From Asterella californica (Eukaryota; Streptophyta; Marchantiopsida; Marchantiales; Aytoniaceae), in NCBI GenBank assembly GCA_036924285.1, contig JAYKYS010000001.1, forward strand, positions 29,015,501-29,079,500: a stretch of DNA of 64,000 bases. Reading direction: 5' to 3'. The position numbers and the translations under genes are program-made. Positions 20,721 to 34,223 of the stretch are shown here, piece after piece (position 1 is the stretch's first letter; the number at the start of each line of letters is the position of its first letter). The notes under the pieces are model-generated. The model was not told the origin of the DNA. It searched no databases and saw only the letters and a program-made list of their open reading frames with translations.

Positions 20721-22376
20721 GCCTTTGTTTGGGTTCTCGGAGCTGTCAGGTATTACCGCCGTTGGTGCTATATTGAGATCTGAGTAGTGTTTTGGAGCAA
20801 GCATGCTTTACCTTGCTGGAATGCTTGGTAGACCAGGGTGTACAGCAAGTTATATCGATATTCTATCAAGTGGATTGAGTGATCTTATAGCATCTTCTGG
20901 TTGTACTATGAAGTTGTGATAGTTGGATTGATGGGCAGTTAGCGTCGCTGGGGAGCTATTCAGAAGTCATGCTTCCAGTGATATAGAGGAATAATTTCAG
21001 TTAGATAGTACAGAGCTGAATATTTTTAGTTAGAGTACAAAAGATTTGTTTGTAACACAAGTTTATGCAACCTATACGTAACCTTAGATCGTAGTAAGCT
21101 TTAAACTTGAGCCGAGCGGATACAAGGTCACTCGGGCTAGAAGAGTAGATAGTGAAACATTTGAGTGGAAACATCCAGATCTAGATCCAACCTTGTCAAT
21201 CCACATACCTCTGCACAGCCATATACCCAGTGTATTCCTAGACAGAAAAACATGTTATACGATACCGCAAGACTTACGAACCCCGTTTTCTTCCTAGGTG
21301 GGTACCTCTATCACCGAGGATGGCCTCTGTTCTCGTTAAAAAGAGAAATGAGATTCATACATAAACCTAAAGGAAACTACTTTTGCATTCTTGATTGATC
21401 TTTTTACGTCAACATTTTTATACAACTCTATTTTTAATGAATGAAGAGTCAAAACTATAGTACTCACTTACACCTACGCACTCGTACCTTCAAATTATGG
21501 ATCCAAGTCACAAGCCAGAATCAACGGATTTCTCTCTTTCACATTTTTCATAACTTATAAACTGCACAAACTATTGCACAACACTATTTCTCACAATTGA
21601 AGCCACGAGGTCACTCTCTTCAACGAGCTCTGCATTTTGGTACTTTCATTCTTCTTCAAAGTGATACTTTAACTCAAGCTAGAGGGCAGTTTGTCTAGCT
21701 CAGTCTTAGCTTAGCTTCTGCCCATCTTGGTAAGCTCAGGTGCAGCTTCTTGTGGAAACAATGAATCACACGGAAACATAAACACAAAACATAAATAATA
21801 CAAGGAACCTCTACAGACAAATAATGCATAAGAGTCTTGGTATAACGTCAAAGTCATTGAGTCTGACTAGTCCCTTCAAGTAGCTACTGAGGAAAACTAC
21901 CGAGAAAATACTACAGTGACTGATTACGAAGTGCATGAGAGACTCGATCGATCAGTTTGAGATCAAATCCTTTGGAAAAGACTCACACAAATAGTTGATA
22001 GCAACTCTGTTGTCTTCAGTGTTTAGAGAGGACAAAGAATAAGCTTGAATCAAACCTCCATACTGAATAACTATCAGATGGAGAATATATATTTGTTAGT
22101 TTCTATGAGGGTCCCCAAGAGAGTTTCTCAAGAATGTGGACGTCAAAAGCATCTCCAAGCTCTCTCATCTAGTTAGCATCCTCAATCTAACAAACGCCAT
22201 GCCATCACCTGACCCTTCTCAAGTAGGGTAGATACCCTCTACATAACATATCACCCTCTTCAAATTCGTCGCTGAAGGACGAAGGAGTTGTCACTAACAA
22301 CACACAGTATTACCGAAACTTTTCCTACATAAATAAAAATATTTAATACACAACAAGAAAATAATTTGTACCTTTT
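20721..22376. other. Intergenic, no feature recognised
   Basis: It may include the last part of the element A LTR. Short open frames here (for example at 21165) lack any recognisable motif. I see no tRNA, repeat array or coding pattern. Confidence 0.5.
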
Positions 22377-23347
22377 GAGGATAGTTGGTGCGGATCCAAA
22401 CTTTGAAAACCTATTGAACATATTTGTGTACGAGCCACGCTGAAGAAGAAAAAGATCGCTGCTAGACGAGATCAGTCGCACCTTGAGTCTTTACGGCGAT
22501 GATGAGACAAATCCAAAAGAAAGTTTTACTGTATCTTACATAGCGAGTGCACTTTAGAGCTCTACCTTCTGAATATCCCATACCGCTAAAGCTGCAGCAA
22601 TCCATCCAACATCCAACCTGATGCTCTTCTCTTTGTCATTGTCTTTCTCGAAGTCAAAGAAGTATTGATGTCAAGCCAACCTCATAGTATATAGATTCTA
22701 ATGTGGTATGACTCATACAACAACAAAGAGCTGCATGGTACAACTTGATTGTCAACTGAGAAATGTCTCGATTACTCTCTAGTTCACCAGCAAGAAAAGT
22801 ATACTTATGATTCGAATGACAAAGAAAAATCAAACTCCACAACTGTTGAAACTCTGCAATAGTAAGTGAGCTGCAGTCTTCGGTTGGACATCTAACCTTG
22901 AACTTAGTAAAGACTCAACAACTTTGCAACGCTCCCAAAGACTACAAGAAGCGGGTGGTATCTTGAGCAAACTCTTGCAACTGTTTGAGAATCGTCAATC
23001 TTTTGAAGAGATATGTGAGAGTCATGAATTCACCATTGAGAGGCAATTTCTCTTCAAACACTACATCCTCCATTCCCAAATCATTAACTGTTTCATCATC
23101 TAGTTCAACCTCTTCTTCCTCTGACTCATCGTCACTTCGAACCTCAAAATCTGCGACGATATCATTGTCCAAAAGAGGAGTGTGCTAAGCATAGAGGACT
23201 CATTCTTTCGCACATCCAGCTGCATCAAACAAGAACCTAACAACACCAGCGTGAGAGCTTCCGTCTAAGGTATACTTCAATTTGTGGTACCTATCAAGCA
23301 AATCCTCCAGAATTCTAATGCTACGGACAACATCTGACTTTCGTCTC
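22377..23347 (-). pseudogene. Decayed multi-piece protein gene, family not recognised
   Basis: On the minus strand several coding-like blocks follow one another: KRRKSDVVRSIRILEDLLDRY and HKLKYTLDGSSHAGVVRFLF (from 23347), two stops, a Glu/Asp-rich block ending in LTYLFKRLTILKQLQEF (to 22942), then CPTEDCSSLTIAEFQQLWSL and NRDISQLTIKLYHAALC (about 22,880-22,720), then DLFLLQRGSYTNMFNRFSK and FGSAPTILK before a possible GT donor (about 22,376). The composition looks like a helical-repeat host protein rather than a transposase, but I cannot name it. Stops and frame changes indicate decay, although some breaks could be introns. Confidence 0.4.
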
Positions 23348-26300
23348 TTATGATAGTTGATCCTTAAGGATAAACGATGCAGAGTAAGAAGGGATATAAA
23401 AAATACCTACTAAAGTAACCGAATACTTATTAACATTTGGTAATGAAAACATGTGTTGACAGTAATCATAATAGAAAATCTTTTTATTTTTCTAAAAGCT
23501 ATACCTAAAAGAGAAGAAAGTAGACACGTTGCCAAATTAAATAAGTGTCATCAAATCGAGAACATGTAAGCAAGGTACTCCTAGGGTTGCAGAAGTATCT
23601 TCCATGAACTTCATGAGCTCAAACAATAAAAAAGAATCAAACTTTAAATTTCATAGGCTATGCAGGTAGCAACCCATGAACTCCGAATGCAGCAAAGAGG
23701 AAGCTAAGGTTGGACAATACGCGAGGAGGACGTGATCTTTTGTAACTGCTCGTGAAGATTCAATAGGCACAAAGAAAAGTTTTTCCACTTCTTTCTTTTT
23801 TGTCGTTTAGAGAAATTATTAGAACCGACAATACAATTACTACTCGAACAAGATCTTGTCTTTTAGGGGTGCTCTATCCTCTTTCGTTCTATAGATGCGT
23901 TGCTCCTCCTATCATATCTCTTCAACTTTTGCTCTAAATCGTTCCATTGATTGAGCAAGGAACTAGAATTCTCTTTAAAGAGCAAGTACAAATTATAGTG
24001 ATTTCTTTCCTTCTGATTTACAACAGGAAAAATGATGAGCAACACCAACAGAACCGCCACCATCACAATACTTTGGGCTCTATGTGTATTCTCACCACTA
24101 TTACAACTATAGTAATGGGAGCATGTACTAATACAACCGCGTTGGATAGCATTCCTAGAGTGCTGGTCCGGTCCTTGGCTTAGCAAGTCCAGCCCGGGGG
24201 TTTAACCCCAGGCGGTTGCCAGAATTGACTTGTGAAAGTCAATGTCAGGCGTAAAAAAAACCCCGACCTCTTGGTTCTCATAGACGACTCGGGTACTCGT
24301 GAGCGGAGTACTACAAGGGGGTGTAATCTGTGTAAGAACAAAGTTCCATGACGAAAACAACTCCAAAAACTAAACTAAACTAAAAATTTTCACCGCGTTA
24401 TCTCATCCAAATTCCCAATGCAATTTACGGCTGTATTATCTGATGTCACGTGTGTAACTTGGAAGATATTCATTACCCAAGTACGGACGGAGGTCGTAAT
24501 TCACTTCGAAGACGAATCGAAATGTAATGGAGTCTGACATGTGTTTTATTCTTTGTTTTATCTAGTTTGACATAGAAGTAGACATAGTTGTAAGAGCGAA
24601 ACAATGCTATCATAGCGATCGCGTGAAGTTCTACAAGCCCGGTAGTACGATAGCGTTCTTCTTTTGTGTCTTGAAAGTGTCCTTTCCACTTTGAATCCTG
24701 GTTGTCGCACGTTCATCCTTTTATGTAATATATTTTATTCTGTTTGTCAAACTCTGTTTTGGACGACCGGAACGTAAACATGCATGGACTCCGTCAAAAG
24801 AGTCAGAAATAACAGATGCAAATAACATGAAAATATATTTCTTGTGAGTAAAGTATAAGTAATCCGTTTAGGAGCTACTAGCAAGAGTATTCATTATGAG
24901 AAGTCGCATTGTGCTCGGCTGGCTGTTATTGCACTTGACTTGAATGAAAACACACATCACGAGATGAAGAAAGTGAGGAGTCGGAAGTCCAATGCCACTA
25001 TAGTTTGTCATTGTGCCGCTTCAAATAGAGTTTTAGTGAAATGAACCAACTTCTGGAAGCAAGAACTAGAGAGCTATATCTTTTGTTGAGTTCCATTAGA
25101 TTCCATTCAGTCAAGACAAAAAGACTATCTCTGTAAGGATATTTTTGTCTTCGCATATCATGATGACTGTGACTTATGTAACTCATGTTTCTAAATAAAC
25201 AACTTCCATGTTTGCTGCTCTATGAGGGATCCTACATACTTCACTGTTTAGCATGCAGAAGAAACTACTCATTATAAAGAAGTCGAGAGAAAAATCACTG
25301 AAACTTCATGGTGGCTCGGCTCCAAATACTCAATATATTTACATCATTCAGCTTTCTTACTGGACCTATCACCACTGACCAATCTTGAGTCTGGTATGTT
25401 GATTGTCCGGACTTTGTCTCTTTGGATGCATACAAGATCTGGATTCGGATCTAAGTATCCTTACTTGTATGATCGTCTTTCGATGAAGACTAAACTAGTT
25501 GGAGGTAATTCTGCAGGAGTCGTTACTTCATATTATGTAAGTCATAAACTTGAACTCTTTCTGTTGTCATGACCACGAGTGTTCAGAATTTTAGTTATCT
25601 ATCCCGGTACTGTATGAAGACGAAACATCTAGTTTAGTGCTCGTATAACAATATTGACATGAAAGCTTGCAAGCAAAGACCCCTAAGGCTTACATTCGCT
25701 GGAGCCAGTCTTCTCTTACAATACAATAAAGCGATGCACAATCGTGTTCATAAGGCCTGACCATCAGGCAAGTCAGCAGGAAGGTTCTCAGTTACTCACA
25801 ATAAAGAAACACATGTTCTTGCTAGATCTCTAATTCGATAAACCTGCATATAGCTTCTACACTGAGAAGATGGTCTGAGCTAGACTTCGAGTTTATGGAT
25901 TATGTCCTTAGAGAGCCGTATATACTGCAGACAAATGTGTTATACGAGAGAAAGCGTGACCGAATAGGTAGGTTGACCCCCTCTGAAGTTATGAACACGG
26001 TTTGCACCTCAACCACATGCTTTCATAACAACCAACAGGTATGTACTTATGTGTTGCAATTGCTACACACTATAAAATGCAGCAAATACATTTCTCGCCT
26101 AAGCTATCAAATATGATAAGGATGAGGTTGCTACTGTAATCACATTTGGAAACATCATGTGATCATAATATGAAATTTATTTCATGAGTAACGATTCGCA
26201 TTTTATCTGCATCATGACCTTGGCAAGAACTTACAACTCTTCGATGGATCTTAGTCACCCTTAGGCCTAATTCTGAAATCCAAAGTACAGCTCAGATGGA

Positions 26301-29300
26301 TTCGGCCACTGAGTTGCAACTCCCTTTTGCACAACTCTCCTTTGGTGCAATAAGAAAATTTACTACATCCAACGATTGTTTAATAGCAAAGAACCCTAAA
26401 CTGTCACACCAAAACTGCTTCTAATACACTATGCGAATGAATGTCCAATAATTCTAGAATCCTAAACTGCCACACCTACACTACTTCTAAACATTGTGCT
26501 AAAAGAGCGGACTGCTGCACGAAATTTACTTGAGCTAGAGCCGAACAGACGTCTGGAGACCACAGGAGGCACTCTACGAGCCTGTACTATACTATATATA
26601 TTCACACTCTGGGTTATTCGCATGTCATGCTCTCTCTTTATCTCATCTGATATCACGACAAAATGTCCGTACTTGATATTGAAGATTATATATAATTAAT
26701 CTCATTCATTACTACTTAGATAAGACTAAATATATCTTTATTTATAAAATATAGATATAAAATATATAAAAATATCTGATTTTTCTTCATGATCATATCA
26801 TTCTTTTATGGATGAAATGTCGAATATCTTTCTTGCATAGTTATAACATATTGTACTTGATTATCAATTGATACTCATCTCTCCAAGATATAATATGACT
26901 TCTATTTTGATTAGTAGAAAAATCATGACGATAGCAATGCATCTATTAATGTTATTTCACATCCTCTCTTGTATGATCTTGTTACGACACTCTCTTAGTA
27001 GTAAAAATATTTTAAATACCTTTATATGGAGTTGGAGAATCTTTAGGTTTATTAACACAAAAGATATAGATAGTATAAATGCATTATCAAGTGGAAATAT
27101 TGCAAAAGAGAGTGGTGATAAATAGAATTTATATATACTTATCACAAAGTAGGTATAAATGTCCATTAGCTTCTAGAGACACGTCATATTATTAGAGGGC
27201 ATTTTTCAACCAAAACATAATTGGTTATTTGAATGCAAGCGCTCCTACTTCCATCCTTTTTGTGATTGTTTTATCACTTTGTACCTCTTGATGGAATTTC
27301 TATCAGTTAAACTGGTTTGTTCTCATTACTAGTTATTTTGTTGTCGTTGAAAAGTCTACATGAGCATGTTGTTAGTTCTTCCGGTATCCCTATCAAGTGT
27401 CAGGTTACCGGCAACTCTTTTCACTTTTTGTGACCAGAATCAAGTGTACTATACTTGCACAATGCTGATAATCCTGATCGTCCTGATCTGTATTGGAACT
27501 AAAGATCCGATACTCGTAGCTATCCGATAGAGTTTACACACTTTCACACATGCATATACAGTTCTTAATGCATAACATGACTTGACATAAATATTGGTGT
27601 TTTGATGTCAAAAATGAATACTTTTCGGTATCTCTATCTTATCGACAGAGAATGATTTCAGAAAGAGCTCACCTCACTCACACACCTAGATTCTGGTGCA
27701 CTTACATATGATTCAATTCCCTCACTAAATTAAAGAGAGGATTATATGTGCATACAACATAAACATGCTCTCCTGTTATCGAAAAAGACTTAAGTGCTAT
27801 ATAGAAATTATATAGTAATTTTATTAGAAAAAAATAATTAAATTATAAATTATAAATATTACTGCAACTTTAGATGCGAGGACTCGTAACCCATAAGGAA
27901 AGGAAAAACAAAAACCTCTCCGAGACTATAAGTTCTAAAAGCTACAGCATTAATTCAACCAGATAATTAATTTATTACCTAATGAGTTCGTAAACCTTTG
28001 CATATTTGCTGAAGAAAGGAGAATATTCACCTCATGTAACTAAAGTATACATGGGTGTACACTAATTAATGTTCTAACCCTTCCGAAGAGAAGGGTTACA
28101 ACATTAAGTAGTGTCCTCAGGTAAACGGTGCGATTTGACACTTAGATATCTGGTTTTATACCCAAGAACGCAACAGCCTGCTCTTCACTTATGGGTTCTC
28201 TCCGGATGACTTGACTACTCCAGGAGTGATTAACATATAATATTTAGAAAATAATTTGATTTTTATAATAACTTATTAGAATAAATTTTTATAACACTTA
28301 CACATATTCTGATAAGAGAAAACGAAATTCACTGTACAAGGCCGTGGAGAAGATATTTGTTTTCTTCATCGGAATGGAAGAAGGGAATACATACATACAA
28401 AGGAGATGTCATTTTGAAGATACCAGTAACACTACCATTAGTAGCTATCAAGTCCTATTGTTCCAAAATGATACCTCTGCTTGGAAATACACACTGATGT
28501 ATCTAACTACTCTTATCCATCTCTCTATTTATTATGTCTAGGTCTTAGCCAAATCTTATTGATCTGAGACCGCTATCTTTAATGATAGGATAAATTTACT
28601 AAAAATCACTACCAGAAACTAGGTCCTTAACACATGCAGATTCTTGTTGAACTTCCTCTTTGACCCATATTCCTTTCGTAATCGCATTCCAACTAACTTA
28701 ACTTTTGATACTACGAGCACTTTCTTACATGGTTGGCTTAAGAAGCAAGCATAGATGGTGAGGCAAGAATTGAGGAGGTTTTAAGAGGTTTAATTTATGC
28801 CTAAGTCCTTTTGTGCGAAACCGTTGGTTATAAATGAAACATAGTAAAATACAAATCTTCTTGCTCGTATATAATCAGGACTTTATGTTGGATGATGGTG
28901 CAGCTGTATGCTAAATTTATGGGTTTATCGAGTGTCCAAGGTGAAACTGATATCATAAGACTCGACTTACTTACTCTCACACTCGACTTCATGGTTCATT
29001 CATTTTGCCATTCTGCATTTCCTGCATACTTGAGTCCATACCTGATCCATATTGACCCCTTTGGAACGAAGATAAATCTAGAACCCAAGAGAACTCCATT
29101 CTCTTGGAAATCTTGCTTTGCTACCCAACTTGCTTCTATTTCCTCTCTTGCTTACCATCCTATCCCTTGGAAAACGTGTTGTCTCACTTAATATGGTAAT
29201 AATTTTGCTCTGTCTATTGTCGCACTATCGTAACAAATAAAAACGTCCAGTTTTTCCCCAAAAGGTGTTCTTGACTTCATTTGCATCCTCTCTCTCCAAG

Positions 29301-29384
29301 TCATTTAAGATGTATAAAAATAGCCATTTTTATGAAATATAGTCTTTGCAAGTACATATCCTTCTATCTTAATTAATGGTATTA
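23348..29384. other. AT-rich intergenic DNA, no gene recognised
   Basis: About 6 kb in which open frames are short and lack motifs. A C/G-rich island near 24,190-24,330 contains a small GGGGTTTAACCCC palindrome but no tRNA or rRNA pattern. The stretch 26,680-28,300 is very AT-rich. It is probably old transposon debris below my recognition limit. Confidence 0.5.
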
Positions 29385-29389
29385 CCTTC

Positions 29390-29556
29390 CATGAGATTGT
29401 CCATACAAGTCCACTACAGTGGAACTCGGACAAGAAGCTTCATTAACAGTTTGAAGCAGCATGCATCTCCAACCGTAACCCGCAAGGGATTGAACCTACT
29501 ACTTTTCTTTTAGAAGTCTGTAGGCTAAACCACTTGGGACACGAATCTCCGGTGTC
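29390..29556 (-). mobile_element. tRNA-derived SINE-like element, copy 1
   Basis: Read on the minus strand it has an A-box-like stretch TCCCAAGTGGTTTAG (29525-29539) and a B-box-like GGTTCAATCCC (29486-29496) at tRNA-like spacing. A tRNA-unrelated body follows (GGAGATGCATGCTGC..., TGTTAATGAAGC) and ends near TCTCATGG. The body shares blocks with the copy near 30.3 kb, so this is a repeated family rather than a lone tRNA relic. A tRNA gene is excluded because no cloverleaf forms at the 3' side. Confidence 0.55.
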
Positions 29557-30224
29557 CCAAGAGGGTGAGGGTAAATCTAGGGTGAATCGTGAATGAGATA
29601 AATCGTGAACTCATCATCTAACTAACATAAACTAGTCATGGGACATAGAGCGGGATCATCTCAGTTCTGCACTTTGTTCCATGTCCTCCATTAAATATCA
29701 GGTGCAGGTATAGAAGCAAGAAAAGGAATGTTCTTCCTTTCTCTCCTGGTGTATTTCGTTCCAATGCTTCTCTATCGGTACTCAAATTGTATATAGTTTA
29801 TTTTGAAATAAATCATAGAGTGTAAAGCTTTTGGAGAGCCTTGATTTAAGTTTTTATATAATATAATTTGTTTTCATATGTAAATTCAGTAATAAGTATT
29901 CAGTATAATGATTCAATGTCTGTTCGTAAACAGCCAACCGCAAGAGGAGCTCCAAGGCGTTTAAGGACTCTTTGTGTCTTCGGCTTGTGTCCTTGCTCTC
30001 CAAGCTCAGTTCTCTCCTTATATGTCGACTATGGAAGTTGGCTAGGAAAAAGAGATTTTTTGTCGTGTAATGTCTTCTATTGTATTAGAAGAGTGTTAAG
30101 AAGAAAGAAGGACGGAGGGAGTCGCTATGAAACCTAGAAAGAGAAAGAAGAAACTTAGATTCGAATAAATTATTAATGCATAACCCTGTAGTCTATGAGT
30201 AAATGATATTATTTATCCCTTGGA
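29557..30224. other. Spacer between the SINE copies
   Basis: AT-rich, with one 89-codon open frame (29868-30137) that lacks recognisable motifs. No supported feature. Confidence 0.5.
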
Positions 30225-30425
30225 GTCTTCGAGGACCATGAGACTATCCATGTGAGTTCACCATGAAGAGACTCTAACTCAAAACTTAGTGAACTCGAAA
30301 CTTAGTTAACAATTCGTAACACATGCACCTCCAAACCATGTCACAAAGAATCGAACCCCCGACTCTGAGGACCGGGAGTGCAAGCGTAATTCCTTTTATA
30401 ACTTCTCAACATTCCAAGGAATCCT
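30225..30425 (-). mobile_element. tRNA-derived SINE-like element, copy 2
   Basis: On the minus strand CTTGCACTCCCGGTCCTCAG leads into a B box GGTTCGATTCT (30347-30357). The same body follows as in copy 1 (GGAGGTGCATG, TGTTAACTAAG, TCTCATGG). The A box is degraded. Shared order of blocks with copy 1 supports one SINE family. Confidence 0.55.
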
Positions 30426-31506
30426 CATGAACGGCGAAGAATGAAAAATATATACTTTCGGAGCTTAGATCACCTCAACCTGCTTGAAGACATAGTCAAG
30501 TTTGTCCTCATCTCCAGAAGTGCCTATCGGGTCTCGCATCCCTCGGATCTGCCGGTTCTTCAGTCCACATCTAGTACAACACATATCCTATTGTCCACAC
30601 ATTATCCAAGAAAAGAGAGGTGTATTTGTCTTTATGTCAGGGTATTGTCCTAGCAAAAGTGGTATCAAATGTCAACTTGTCCGGAGATCCACCTCAAGCT
30701 GCAACATACAACAGTTAACGCCAAATGGGTGACATAAATGATTCTCTTGATTTGTCTCAACTGATTCTATCGATTTGGCCACATCTCACATGTTACTTCT
30801 ATGTATTATTATCACCTTATTGCAGTTAGATCAAGTATTAAATAAGCTTGTAATAGTTATTTATGAGAGATGAATGAAAATTCACATTCACTTCATTGCC
30901 ATGGTATTTTATCCATTTTACTTCTTTGTAATTAATAATTTTGTACTTAATGAAGTTATTTCAAAAACTGAACGTAAAACCAAAGAAACTTGTTTGTTTC
31001 AGAGAGAAAGAGAGACAATTTATTCAAGAATGGAAGTCATTATTGTTCTTGAGTTTATAGGTTTATATTCAGTTTGTAGTGGTCTACATTTAGGTGATTT
31101 TTTCTAGATCTACTTTTAAAAATATAAAATTAACCTCACTTTTTCTTGCTCTGAACTGTTCTAACTGTATAATTAAATTTAATCTCATTTTTCTCAAGTT
31201 TTTTCTTCAGTTCCTCTTCTTTGTTAACTGCATGTCCTTAGATAATATTATTTTTTATTATCATACATCCTTGAACAGTATTCTGAAATTAATTTCATGC
31301 AAATGTAATATACTCTTCTGCCAAAATGAACTGCATCCAGTAACAGAGATGAAGTTACACTCTTAGATTGCAAGCATATTATTATTTTTTCACCGAAAAG
31401 AATTTTCAAGAATCATTTAAGGACCAAGAGAACAAGAGATTGGAATTGCGGGATTATACGTTAGCGATTTCTCTAGATCTATCGCCTTATTTCTTTCTCT
31501 TTCTGA
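30426..31506. other. Intergenic, no feature recognised
   Basis: Low-complexity, T-rich sequence with short frames only. Nothing supportable was found. Confidence 0.5.
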
Positions 31507-31665
31507 TTTTCCCAATGCGTCCGTCCGCTACTTCCTTTTTCCTTCCGGTTTTCCCAACGCGTCCGTCCGCTACTTCCTTTCTTCTTTTGGTTTTCACAAT
31601 ACATCCATCTGGTACTTCCTTTCTTTCTGGTTTCACAATACCTTCGTCTGTTCGTTCCGCTACAC
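31507..31665. repeat. 42-bp tandem repeat, about 3.5 units
   Basis: Units start TTTTCCCAA.GCGTCCGTCC at 31507 and 31549; a 40-bp third unit starts at 31591, and a partial fourth follows. The first two units differ little; later ones are more diverged. Because 42 is divisible by three, both strands appear to encode repetitive peptides, which I take as an artefact. Confidence 0.85.
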
Positions 31666-31699
31666 GACAAATACTTTCTTTCTACTTTTTTGATTTTTC

Positions 31700-33140
31700 A
31701 TAATCGACGTACATCGTACTTGGAGGTCAGATTCGACACTTGCTTGCCGGTATCGCACTACTTGACGGCTACATGCTACACTTCTACTCTAATACTTGAG
31801 TTTACTAGTTCTAGAAGTTAGCTAAATATTATTTTTAGTTTCTTATGCATATGTTTGACACCTTTGCGTATGATGTTAATACTATTACGTTATATATTTT
31901 GAGTCCTTATAAGTTGATAGTATGTTATTTATCTTGTTCAAGCACTCGTACGCTTGTGCAAGTGATTTCATACTTATATGTGTAGTTCAAAGTACATAAC
32001 TTTAGGTTTAATCATGTGGATAGAGTTTAAGCTCATGGGTTGTGGTCGTCCATGCATGCTTTCTAGCTTGTTTAAGTTATCTTTTAGAGTTACATGTCAT
32101 TTTACATGTCTTCGCATGGGGTTTAAGGTTTACGTTGACACTTTAGAGGCTTGACATGTAACCTATGTGTGAAGTTAAGATGCCACGTAGATTGAGAGCA
32201 TAAAAGGACATGGAAGTGAAGCTATGAACTCTCATTGGTCCATTTGTTTTCTTTGAGGGACTCTAAACTTGGAAGCATGGGTCTTAGGGGCAGTTTGAGC
32301 TTTTGGTAAAGGTATTCTAAGATCTGAGAGCATAGGGTGAGAGAGGTCATCATTCTAGTCATTGTCAGTTCAAATTTCGATCGATTTGGAGCAATAAAGA
32401 GCGAGTTATGCCAATTTGAAGTTCGGATTGGGTCAGAATTAAATCACAATTGTTGATTTTGGGATTTTGGCTGTCATTTGCAATAGAATAGAGATAATCG
32501 CTCCAAACCTTTGTGGTTGCGTTCCTAGTCAATAGGGCTATGACTGTCAAAAAAAATTTATGTCATTTGAGTGAGTGAATAAATCAGCGATCGTTGAAGC
32601 AGAGGGGGTCTAAAAAGCTCTCAATCTAGAGTAACAACTTCCAAACGAGATCTGGAGAACTGTGTACAACCAGCAAGTCAAATTTCGCAGGGTTGTTCAG
32701 CATACTGTAGACTACAAATACTTTCAGATTGAGCAAAAGTTATCAACCCAATTTTCTGTTCTAGATCGAAGTAGCCATCTAGGTGTCAGAAATTACTATA
32801 ATTTCCTTAATAAGAACATTTTTGCTCATATCTCAATGCTCATAGTGGATCTCAAACTGAAATTTTGTATGTGTGTTTAATGAGGCATCCTTAACATGTA
32901 GAAGAAGTTTTTAAGTCTAAACCATCATACGTTTTCTATTTGAGTGTTAAAGTTCACCGTCTGATCTTATTATTACTTGTTAGACCTTATTTTTGCTTCT
33001 TGAACATATTAGAGGACCCAACAGACTTGTGTAAATGCTTATGTGTCAAGTTATAACCTGAAGACTACCTATTGAGTAAACAACCACAGCCAGGAGTCCT
33101 CGCTTTCTTAGGTAGACGTATCACACTTCGACACCGGATA
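31700..33140. other. Possible decayed LTR-like sequence
   Basis: There is no coding potential. Runs such as CAAATTTCGATCGATTTGGAGC followed by spaced similar blocks (near 32,370-32,860) resemble the internal style of the A and C LTRs. I could not find matching termini or a target duplication, so this is only a suspicion. Confidence 0.25.
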
Positions 33141-34219
33141 TTTATTTTTCTGCAGTCAAGATTGAAATTAAATGAAATTCGGCATATTTCTAGAATTTTC
33201 TATTAATTTTAAAAGTTCAGTTTTTTATATTTTATTTCTCGTTCAATCAGACTATATTAAAATTATAACAAATTTTAAATTTCTAAGATTTTGATACTTT
33301 ATTCAGATAATTTTTAAACATTTACACATTATCTTTTGATTCATTAATTTCAGGTCAAATTTGTCATTTTCATAATTTATTTACACATTTTCATAATTAT
33401 GGAAATGTCGAACTTGACTTGAAGCTACAGTAGCTATGCTATCGCACTGACCCTAGAACGTATTAAGCACATGAAGTGTAATTAACTTAAGAGTAATTAC
33501 CTAATAAGTAGGTAGCTGCTCGAGAACAAATTCTGCTCGAATATAGTTTGGGCAAGACCATGTGTAATGAGGACGCATGTGTGGTCGGACTGTGCGATCA
33601 GTGTCTTGTTTGCGGGAGTAGTGTCTTGGTTGAATTTTTGAGAGACTGTCGTGCCGCACAAGCACATTTCTGCCATGGTATATTTCTGTCTGCTCTGAAC
33701 AAAACGAGATCGGTGTGGTGATGGAGCTGATTCAAAGGGTTTCAAATTTGGACTCACTGTGGTCAAGTTAGTGCACTGTGGTGATGGAGTCGAACGTCAG
33801 AAGAGATATTTTGTCTATATAAGATCGTTAGGATCGTTGGGATTGGTAAGATCGTTGATGGATTTAAGAGACATTGCTAAGATCTCAGACGTGAATACTG
33901 CTTAACAAAACCATCATTTGGAGACATTGCTAAGTTTACTGACGTGACTACCATTCAGCTAGAATCATGACTTGGCTATGAGAAACTTGACAGCGATAGA
34001 GTTATCAAAGTCTCATAGGTATTTGCTCTGCTCTCAAGATCGTCGTGAGGATATGCTGCTCGATGATCTTGTTTCTGATCCGATCTTGAACTGTAGGCAT
34101 GACATACACAAGTAGTACAACTCAATTGTCTTGGTCAATAACTGAAGCAATCAGAACATCGTTCTGGTACACTTCTCTTCTCGTGATGCTCTCAAATGTG
34201 TCTTCAGTGTAGCGTGTCA
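33141..34219. other. Intergenic, no feature recognised
   Basis: One 89-codon open frame on the minus strand (33497-33766) has no recognisable motif. The 3' half has repeated phrases such as GAGACATTGCTAAG (near 33,870 and 33,920). Confidence 0.5.
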
Positions 34220-34223
34220 ACGC
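34220..34223. repeat. Target-site duplication of the solo LTR, left copy (ACGC)
   Basis: ACGC at 34220-34223 matches ACGC at 36063-36066 on the other side of the LTR. Confidence 0.7.

Noticed and set aside
24180..24330. GC-rich block that at first looked like a tRNA or structural RNA gene
   Set aside because: No A box or B box spacing, no cloverleaf, only a small GGGGTTTAACCCC palindrome.
31368..31703. A 111-codon open frame on the plus strand
   Set aside because: It spans the 42-bp minisatellite; repetitive Pro/Ser/Phe peptide caused by the repeat period being a multiple of three.
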